From positions 1-10,493 of the forward strand of contig JAJPJU010000284.1 of the NCBI GenBank assembly GCA_021324035.1: 10,493 bases of DNA, read 5' to 3'. Source of the stretch: Spartobacteria bacterium (lineage in GTDB: Bacteria > Verrucomicrobiota > Verrucomicrobiia > Chthoniobacterales > UBA10450). The notes beneath the pieces were generated by a model that made no database searches, was not told where the DNA came from, and saw only the letters and a program-made list of their open reading frames with translations. The translations under genes and the position numbers were made by a program. This document shows, one piece after another, positions 5,748-10,493 of this stretch (positions are counted from its first letter, which is position 1; each line of letters begins with the position of its first letter).

Positions 5748-6140
5748 TCAGAGCGACGGCCCGCGCTTTTCAGGTAACGAAAATGTTAGCGGCACATCGA
5801 TCTGTCGGCGAGCGCCAGGCCTGGCTCGCCATTGTCGGAGGCCGTAAATCGCTTGGGCATCAAGCTCACGATGTCCGGTACTGTTCCGAACTGTGACGTC
5901 GGTGACCTTGCCCTTCTCGTCTACCGTCAAGATGAAGACACCGCTTCCAGTGATGTGACTTCGCCGCAGTCGAAGGTCATAGACGGGCGTCGGCATTGAC
6001 AGGAATTCCTTTCTTAAGTCTGGATAGCCTATCGATCGCTCGGTTTCTCCGTACAGACTCGCTGCGATCGCAATCGCGAAGAAACAAGTCATACACAGCT
6101 TTCGCATCAAGCCTGTGATAGCGGTCGTTGCTTTTATCAT
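5748..6140 (-). CDS. Small exported TonB C-terminal domain protein
   Basis: This 130-residue protein has an N-terminal hydrophobic signal or anchor (about 12-30, KLCMTCFFAIAIAASLYGE). A TonB/TonB_C-type domain follows at about 60-122: GSGVFILTVDEKGKVTDVTV (65-84), STGHRELDAQAIYGLRQWRA (87-106) and a final strand IDVPLTFSL. Full TonB proteins couple ExbBD energy to outer-membrane receptors through a long Pro-rich stalk. Here there is no stalk, so it is one of the short periplasmic TonB-like proteins of unclear role. Its ATG overlaps the stop of pafA (ATGA), so it should be translated from the same message. Met12 at 6107 is an alternative start that would leave a cleaner signal peptide but break the coupling. 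Confidence 0.88.
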   Translation of the reverse strand: MIKATTAITGLMRKLCMTCFFAIAIAASLYGETERSIGYPDLRKEFLSMPTPVYDLRLRRSHITGSGVFILTVDEKGKVTDVTVRNSTGHRELDAQAIYGLRQWRARPGARRQIDVPLTFSLPEKRGPSL

Positions 6141-7567
6141 TCCTGATCTTCTTGGTTCGTAACTGGCCGCGGTTTGGACAAGAACTTGTCGACTTCGTCG
6201 TTGTAGGTTTCGAACGGATCGCCCATGACAAGAAAATCGCGGCTGTCGTGCGCGATTGAGTCCCAGTTGATGACATAAGATTGTTGTCGATCCTGGAAAT
6301 AGGCGACGGCGCGGGCGCGACCGGACGCCCGCGTATTAGCCGGCGGAACGCGCGTTGCATTCGCCGGTTGAAAACTATTGTTCCATTCGGCGACGCGTTT
6401 GCCGGGCGTAACGCTGAAAAACAATCCACGCGCCGGATCGATGTTGTGATATTCGAGATCCAAGCTCTGCAGCCACGGATCGTCCCAGCCGACTTTTTCC
6501 GCTTCCATGAAAGTCTCGAGCAGCCATTTCTTCGTGATCCAGTCGACACCGCCGATCAGCGCCTGTGGATTTTGTTCGATTGATTCGAGAACGAAACTCC
6601 AGGTCTCGAGCAACCAATCCGTTTCCGGATCGCGCTCGCGCAAATGCCTCTGGGCGAGATCGTGAAACTGCCATTGCACATCCAGCGCGCCGATGGTCTT
6701 ACCGTTTTCTAGGTCGACGATCCATTTCCGAGTCGGATCGCGCGAGATGTCGCGGGTGCTTCGGACGGCGTCGTTGAGCACGAGATTTCTCGGTAACTGA
6801 CGCTGCTCCAGCAGCGACAGCACGCATGCCGTCGTTCCGATTTTCAGCGCATTGGCGAACGGACTCATGTTTGAATCGCCGATCAGCAAATGGAGCCGCC
6901 GATACTTGCGATAATCGGCGAGCGGCTCGTCGCGCGCGTTGATAATCGCGCGATTGAATTGCACCCACTGGTAAATGTCGTTGACGATGTGATCAGCGCG
7001 CTGACTCAACTGAAACGCGACCGGCGTCTCGGCTTGCGGCGGCTCGAAATCGAATGCCAACGGATTAGCCTGCCCCACTCTGCCGGCGCCGGTGAAAATC
7101 TGCCGCGTGGCCAAAAAGGTGAGCAGGGTGCCGAGGACTGACGGCGTGAACTGCGCCTCCCGCTTCATCAAATAATTTTCGTGGCAGCCGAACGTCGCGC
7201 CGGTGTGATGATCGACATTGTTCTTGATGAACGAAACCCGATCGTCGGCTTGGAACGCAGCCAGCGATTCGCGCAATAATTGATCGCCGGCCATTTCGTA
7301 GGTAACGAGATCGTGCAAATGCAAACACTCGGGCGATGCGTACTCGATATGGCCCATGTCGAGATAAAGGCGGCCGCCGTTTAGAAGAAAACCGCCGTTC
7401 CCTGGCGGTTCTTCGTAGTCGCGATAGTGAAGATCGATCGTGCCGGCGCGCGCTTTATTGAAGAGATAATTTTTGACCTTGGCCGGCCAAACCTCTGAAT
7501 TGCAGCGCAACTCTTCGCTGCTCATCAGACAGCCATACTCGGTCTCAATGCCGACGATGCGGTCCAC
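6137..7567 (-). CDS. pafA: PafA/Dop-family enzyme (Pup ligase or depupylase)
   Basis: This 476-residue carboxylate-amine ligase-like enzyme belongs to the family that attaches the small protein Pup to lysines (PafA) or deamidates and removes it (Dop). It has GIETEYG with Glu8 and Glu10 for Mg-ATP (6-12), NGGRLYLDMG with the catalytic Asp70, IKNNVD (114-119), FGCHENYL (126-133), the basic loop TRQIFTGAGRVG (154-165), LSQRADHI (187-194), RDEPLADYRKYRRLHLLIGD (212-231) and a C-terminal domain ending DPFETYNDEVDKFL (450-463). Some motifs resemble PafA (GCHENYL, GDSNMS, the C-terminal DPF) and others Dop (NNVD, WDS). A loop at 41-60 is about 11 residues longer than PafA's as I remember it. PafA is my first choice. 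The start is GTG at 7567 with no Shine-Dalgarno site. The stop overlaps the TonB-like start. No pup, proteasome or mpa/arc gene is in the window. Confidence 0.9.
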   Translation of the reverse strand: MDRIVGIETEYGCLMSSEELRCNSEVWPAKVKNYLFNKARAGTIDLHYRDYEEPPGNGGFLLNGGRLYLDMGHIEYASPECLHLHDLVTYEMAGDQLLRESLAAFQADDRVSFIKNNVDHHTGATFGCHENYLMKREAQFTPSVLGTLLTFLATRQIFTGAGRVGQANPLAFDFEPPQAETPVAFQLSQRADHIVNDIYQWVQFNRAIINARDEPLADYRKYRRLHLLIGDSNMSPFANALKIGTTACVLSLLEQRQLPRNLVLNDAVRSTRDISRDPTRKWIVDLENGKTIGALDVQWQFHDLAQRHLRERDPETDWLLETWSFVLESIEQNPQALIGGVDWITKKWLLETFMEAEKVGWDDPWLQSLDLEYHNIDPARGLFFSVTPGKRVAEWNNSFQPANATRVPPANTRASGRARAVAYFQDRQQSYVINWDSIAHDSRDFLVMGDPFETYNDEVDKFLSKPRPVTNQEDQE

Positions 7568-7666
7568 GGTGGGTAGTTAACGATTTAACGAGTTACGATT
7601 TAGCGATTTCCGAACCAGTCACTAAATCATTGAATCGCTAAATGGCTAAATGAAATTGCACGGGGC
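7568..7666. other. Divergent intergenic region between pafA and the glycosyltransferase
   Basis: This 99-bp gap must hold promoters for both divergent genes, but I see no convincing -35/-10 pair in it. It is largely filled by AT-rich repeats of CGATTTA and CTAAAT type. A small hairpin GCACG (7658-7662), GGG, CGTGC (7666-7670) covers its right end and the GTG start of the glycosyltransferase. Confidence 0.6.
7577..7653. repeat. AT-rich iterated repeat with an 11-bp inverted repeat
   Basis: GATTTA recurs at 7582 and 7597, with GATTT at 7605, and CTAAAT recurs at 7623, 7638 and 7646, in short 7-8 bp or doubled steps. The two halves are complementary: ATTTAGCGATT (7598-7608) is the perfect reverse complement of AATCGCTAAAT (7633-7643), with 24 bp between. 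It could form a hairpin in RNA from either strand. It may belong to a dispersed intergenic repeat family of this genome. Confidence 0.7.
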
Positions 7667-9787
7667 GTGCTTTCTCCATGCCGGATGGAACTCTCTGAAA
7701 GCGTGGCGGCGCGTCCGGGGTGGCTACCACGAACAGCCGATGCGCGTTCGTCCGGCACCCGCCGGACCACGAACAGGGCAGACAGCGTCGCGGCTGCAGC
7801 CGAGAACACGCGCCTGGCCTTATTGATCGCGATTCTGATTGCGGCCCTGCATGTATTCATGGCTGTCACGGCCGTAAACACTAAATCACCGACGTTCGAC
7901 GAGCCGCAGCATCTCACCGCGGGTTACAGTTATTGGGTCAGAAACGACTTTCGACTGGATCCGGAGAACGGAAATCTGGCCGCGCGCTGGGCTGCATTGC
8001 CTTTAGTGTTCGGCGACACACGATTTGTCCGACCGGACGACCCGAGCTGGCAAAGCGCTGATGAGGGAGGCGCCGCGCACAAATTCTTCTACGAGCTCGG
8101 CAACGATCCGGATCGAATGATCGCACAAGCGCGGCTGATGATGTCGATCTTTGGACTCGGCTTGTGCCTTCTGGTCTACCGAATCGGGCGCGAATTCTTT
8201 GGCGTGCTCGGCGGCCTGATTGCGGAAACGCTACTCGCGTTCGATCCGAACTTTCTCGCGCATAGCGCACTGGTGACGTCAGACGTTCCAGCTGCGTTCT
8301 TTTTCACGGCCGCGATCTGGAGTTGCTGGCGATTGTTCCAACAAGTCTCGTTAGGGAGACTTGCGATAGCCGCTTTGAGTTTGTCCGGGCTTTTTCTCAC
8401 AAAATTTTCGGCGCCAATTGTCCTGCCGGCACTCCTCGCGGTTTCGGTTCTCCAAATCACTGCGAAATCGGAAATCGCGATCCGCTTCGGACAACTCCGA
8501 ACAACTCTGATTGAAACGTGGCAAAAATGCTGGGCTGTTGGCGGCACGTGGTTGTTACTGACAATGACCGTCATCTTTGCGATCTGGTCGTCGTTTTCAT
8601 TTCGTTACGCGGCCTGGAACGACAACGCTGCGAAACAGAAAGATGAGGGATGGCATTGGAATTACGTCCTCGAACAGCACGGAGGCTTGGAAAACGGCAT
8701 CTCGTTTGCGCGCGTTCATCATTTGCTGCCGGAAGCCTATCTGTATGGCTTCGGTTACGTGCATAAACACGAAGGAGATCGGCCTGCGTTTCTCGACAAC
8801 CAATGGAGTCTTGTCGGCTTTAGTTCATTTTTCCCCCTGGCATTTCTCTACAAAACACCATTGCCATTTTTGTGCCTGATCGCCCTCGCGCTCGGCGTTG
8901 CAATTGCGCGGCGACACCATTGGAAGTTTGAAAAACTGTTGAATCCGTTCGCGATCTTCGTGGCAATTTACGCCGCGTTTGCGATCGGAACTCAGCTCAA
9001 CATCGGGCATCGTCATATTTTGCCAATTTATCCCGCGTTGTTCGTCGCCTGCGGCGCCATCGTTCACCTTTTGCAGAAGAAATCGCGCGCACTATTCGCC
9101 AGCGCGATTGCGATTCTGTTGAGCTGGCAAATCGGCGAATCGCTTGTCTCCCGTCCGAATTATCTGGCTTACTTCAATCAAATCGCCGGTGGCCCTCGAA
9201 ACGGTTATCAGCACCTGGTCGATAGCTCGCTGGATTGGGGCCAGGATTTGCCTGCTTTGAAAACGTGGCTCGACGATCACAGTTCAGCAGTCAACGGGAA
9301 GCCGATTTATATGGCTTACTTCGGAGTCGCCGATCCGAAATCGTACGGCATTGATTCGAAAAAACTTCCCGAAAATCATTCAGGTGGCGATCAAACCTTT
9401 GGTCAGTTGCGGGGCGGCGTTTACTGCGTCAGCGCAACGACGCTGCAAAGCGTTTACGCGCGCGAAATCGGCCCATGGTCCGAGGCCTACGAACAACAGT
9501 ACCAAACCGCGCTTGCCGAAGTGGAGCGTTACCGCGCAACGGCGTCCGATCCATCTGCGCGGCTGGCGTTGGTGGCGAACGACGGCGCAGTTTCGTGGGT
9601 GAAACGAATTCGAATATTCGAACGGCTGCGATTCGAGCGGTTATGCGCGTATTTGCGGCACCGGCCGGCCGACGCCCAGATCGGCTACTCGATTTTTGTT
9701 TTCAACCTCACCGATGGCGAAGTGGATCGCGCGCTTCACGGACCGCCTGCGGAACTGACCCGCGACGTCCGGGTGGCCGGGTATTAG
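7667..9787 (+). CDS. GT-C membrane glycosyltransferase (family 39 / ArnT-like)
   Basis: This 706-residue polytopic protein resembles PMT/ArnT-type glycosyltransferases, which use polyprenyl-phosphate sugars at the outer face of the inner membrane. Helix 1 (about 50-67) is followed by the acidic loop SPTFDEPQHL (74-83), where Asp78 and Glu79 sit at the usual catalytic place after the first helix. Further hydrophobic helices run through the next 400 residues. The motif DSSLDWGQDL (519-528) opens the C-terminal soluble part and is common in this group of bacterial proteins. The acceptor is unknown; lipid, polysaccharide or protein are all possible. The start is uncertain: GTG 7667 sits in a small hairpin and Met7 (7685) is an alternative. 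Residues 15-37 are encoded by a degenerate direct repeat (7709-7776) and are Arg/Gly/Pro rich, unlike the rest. Confidence 0.87.
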   Translation: MLSPCRMELSESVAARPGWLPRTADARSSGTRRTTNRADSVAAAAENTRLALLIAILIAALHVFMAVTAVNTKSPTFDEPQHLTAGYSYWVRNDFRLDPENGNLAARWAALPLVFGDTRFVRPDDPSWQSADEGGAAHKFFYELGNDPDRMIAQARLMMSIFGLGLCLLVYRIGREFFGVLGGLIAETLLAFDPNFLAHSALVTSDVPAAFFFTAAIWSCWRLFQQVSLGRLAIAALSLSGLFLTKFSAPIVLPALLAVSVLQITAKSEIAIRFGQLRTTLIETWQKCWAVGGTWLLLTMTVIFAIWSSFSFRYAAWNDNAAKQKDEGWHWNYVLEQHGGLENGISFARVHHLLPEAYLYGFGYVHKHEGDRPAFLDNQWSLVGFSSFFPLAFLYKTPLPFLCLIALALGVAIARRHHWKFEKLLNPFAIFVAIYAAFAIGTQLNIGHRHILPIYPALFVACGAIVHLLQKKSRALFASAIAILLSWQIGESLVSRPNYLAYFNQIAGGPRNGYQHLVDSSLDWGQDLPALKTWLDDHSSAVNGKPIYMAYFGVADPKSYGIDSKKLPENHSGGDQTFGQLRGGVYCVSATTLQSVYAREIGPWSEAYEQQYQTALAEVERYRATASDPSARLALVANDGAVSWVKRIRIFERLRFERLCAYLRHRPADAQIGYSIFVFNLTDGEVDRALHGPPAELTRDVRVAGY
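7709..7776. repeat. Degenerate direct repeat with hairpin inside the glycosyltransferase 5' end
   Basis: Two units, 7709-7736 and 7742-7776, each begin GCGCGT, contain CGTCCGG (7712-7718 and 7749-7755) and end with the identical CCACGAACAG (7727-7736 and 7767-7776). The second unit contains a perfect 7-bp stem, GTCCGGC (7750-7756) and GCCGGAC (7761-7767), around the loop ACCC. It looks like a small dispersed repeat taken into the reading frame ahead of the first membrane helix. Confidence 0.65.
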
Positions 9788-9834
9788 ACCGAAGGCTTGC
9801 AACTCGCGTAAAAACCGAGCAGACTGCCTACCCG

Positions 9835-10290
9835 ATGAGGGAGTTAGGCTTGCGCAGCCCGGCGTCGAAAGTTGGAGGGATCGTTTATTTCGGCCGGATG
9901 CTCGACAAAATACGACAGCACGTAAAAGGCGAATTGTCCGCCGATTACGAGGCCAATCTCGGCCGTGGATTCGACGCCAGCTGCTGCACGTTTTTACGGG
10001 TTGATTATCATCAACTGAGCGAGCGAGTGAAAGACGGCGGCAGCGACGACGAAGTTTTGCAATGGTGTTTCAGCGTTGGACATCAGCCAACAAACGATGA
10101 GGCCTACGTTTGGAATGAGTTTATGCGTAAGCGCGGCTGGAACGACGAGCTGTCGGAAATCCTGAAACGCCGGAAGAAAGAGGCCGGCATGGCCGGCCGA
10201 TCCGAAATCCAGACGATGTTCACGTTCATCGACGCCGACGAAGGCCGGTTGTTGGTCGGGAACCAGAAGCTACAGCCAGCAACGGATTAA
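9835..10290 (+). CDS. DUF5069 domain protein
   Basis: This 151-residue soluble protein begins MRELGLRSPASKVGGIVYFG, then RMLDKIRQHVKGELSADYE (21-39), NLGRGFDASCCTFLRV (41-56) and WCFSVGHQPTNDEAYVWNEF (76-95). This is the arrangement of the DUF5069 family, common in Verrucomicrobiota and related phyla and without a known function. Adjacent Cys50 and Cys51 stand out. There is no signal peptide or membrane helix. The frame is open far upstream into the glycosyltransferase, but ATG 9835 gives the usual family length and begins directly at the conserved LRSP block. No Shine-Dalgarno site is seen. It follows the glycosyltransferase stop by 47 bp on the same strand, so co-transcription is possible. 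Its TAA is one base before the cruciform repeat. Confidence 0.9.
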   Translation: MRELGLRSPASKVGGIVYFGRMLDKIRQHVKGELSADYEANLGRGFDASCCTFLRVDYHQLSERVKDGGSDDEVLQWCFSVGHQPTNDEAYVWNEFMRKRGWNDELSEILKRRKKEAGMAGRSEIQTMFTFIDADEGRLLVGNQKLQPATD

Positions 10291-10291
10291 T

Positions 10292-10350
10292 TTGTAGGCC
10301 GTCTCTGCGAGACGGCTTTCGGATTGGCGTCTGACACAGACGCCCTACAA
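10292..10350. repeat. 59-bp double-hairpin (cruciform) repeat, possible bidirectional terminator
   Basis: The outer arms TTGTAGG (10292-10298) and CCTACAA (10344-10350) are perfect inverted repeats. Between them lie two perfect 8-bp hairpins with three-base loops: GCCGTCTC/GAGACGGC (10298-10305 and 10309-10316) and GGCGTCTG/CAGACGCC (10326-10333 and 10337-10344). The two hairpins share the core CGTCT. The element fills the gap between the convergent stops at 10290 and 10352 almost exactly. The layout is like a REP doublet or a small non-autonomous element, and it could end transcription in both directions. No T-run follows either hairpin, so Rho-independent termination is not proven. Confidence 0.8.
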
Positions 10351-10351
10351 C

Positions 10352-10486
10352 TTACGGAGTTGGCGCGGGAACGGGGATTGTAATCTTGTTCGGTGGTGGC
10401 GGCGGTTGCATCCGCCAATCAACAAACTTCCAAACGGCAACGACGACGAGAACTACGACCAGTGTGGCAACGACTTTTCTGGTCAC
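10352..10486 (-). CDS. 44-residue single-helix membrane peptide
   Basis: From a GTG at 10486 this short frame encodes MTRKVVATLVVVLVVVAVWK, then a short WRM stretch, PPPPP and a hydrophilic tail to a TAA at 10352-10354. A positively charged start, one strong membrane helix (about 5-19) and a Pro-rich tail (28-44) make a coherent small membrane protein with its N-terminus inside. An in-frame TGA lies just upstream at 10490-10492. The GTG is part of a 7-bp repeat (10480-10493), so the true start or a longer version cannot be excluded near the window edge. I know no family for it. Its stop lies two bases from the cruciform repeat. Confidence 0.55.
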   Translation of the reverse strand: MTRKVVATLVVVLVVVAVWKFVDWRMQPPPPPNKITIPVPAPTP

Positions 10487-10493
10487 TGGTCAC
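10480..10493. repeat. Two exact 7-bp tandem units at the window edge
   Basis: TGGTCAC occurs twice head to tail at 10480-10486 and 10487-10493, and the array may continue outside. On the minus strand it reads as iterations of CAGTGAC-like heptamers, related to the GTGAC-bearing units at 1704-1738. It supplies the GTG start of the 44-residue peptide. Confidence 0.6.

Noticed and set aside
5807..5830. GGCGAGC/GCTCGCC hairpin
   Set aside because: It lies inside the conserved TonB-like domain coding region and is explained by Arg/Ala/Gly codons.
5977..6549. A 190-codon frame overlapping the pafA and TonB-like genes on the same strand
   Set aside because: It is Arg/Ser-rich, without a domain, and lies across two well supported genes in another frame.
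9609..9622. Perfect 14-bp palindrome TTCGAATATTCGAA
   Set aside because: It is internal to the glycosyltransferase coding sequence with no other regulatory signal nearby; such palindromes can arise by chance.
9475..9834. Upstream extension of the DUF5069 frame inside the glycosyltransferase gene
   Set aside because: It overlaps a well supported coding region in another frame and adds about 120 residues unlike the family; ATG 9835 gives the usual length.
1..10493. CRISPR array, pup gene, tRNA or transposase
   Set aside because: The repeats are 7-bp or single hairpin elements without regular spacers, no small frame ending in GGQ or GGE was found in the gaps, and no cloverleaf or transposase motif was recognised by eye.

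Overview
The window reads as ordinary bacterial chromosome of roughly 50-55% G+C, densely coded, with very short gaps. It suggests a free-living, probably soil, member of the Verrucomicrobiota (Chthoniobacterales-like). This is an inference from several weak signals together: a PafA/Dop-family (pupylation) enzyme in a genome that does not look actinobacterial, a DUF5069 protein, a near absence of Shine-Dalgarno sequences, small TonB-like and peptidoglycan-binding exported proteins, and dispersed 7-bp repeats. No rRNA, tRNA, CRISPR array, phage gene or transposase was seen, and no gene-free stretch exceeds 300 bases.

Layout. Positions 1-69 hold what looks like the last codons of a plus-strand gene entering from the left. 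From 3193 down to 71 (minus strand) runs a tight operon: a 58-codon exported or membrane peptide too small for most gene callers, a YtrA-type GntR repressor, an ABC ATPase, an ABC-2 permease and a six-helix DUF4386 membrane protein. The first four are joined by 1-4 nt stop/start overlaps (ATGA, TAATG, ATGA). A promoter with two interlocking inverted repeats over its -10 box sits just before the peptide gene and is the likely autoregulatory operator. A divergent plus-strand gene (3353-3937) encodes an exported protein with a peptidoglycan-binding domain; its end overlaps the convergent methyltransferase gene by 22 bp.

From 7567 down to 3916 (minus strand) lies a second run: a PafA/Dop-family enzyme, a small TonB-like exported protein coupled to it by ATGA, a cupin, an exported SnoaL/DUF4440-type protein and a SAM methyltransferase. 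Only the first two are clearly translationally coupled. No Pup, proteasome subunit or Mpa/ARC gene is present, so if this is a pupylation system its other parts lie elsewhere.

Divergent from pafA, on the plus strand, are a large GT-C membrane glycosyltransferase (7667-9787) and a DUF5069 protein (9835-10290). The window closes with a 44-codon single-helix membrane peptide on the minus strand (10352-10486). A 59-bp double-hairpin element fills the gap between these last two convergent genes almost exactly.

The most distinctive signal is repeat content that sits in gaps and runs into gene ends: 7-bp tandem iterations at the ATPase/permease junction, after the cupin and at the right edge; an AT-rich repeat between pafA and the glycosyltransferase; a degenerate direct repeat that encodes the glycosyltransferase N-terminus; and the cruciform at 10292-10350. 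The small coupled peptide ahead of the GntR gene and the pafA-tonB pair are the best candidates for undescribed biology.
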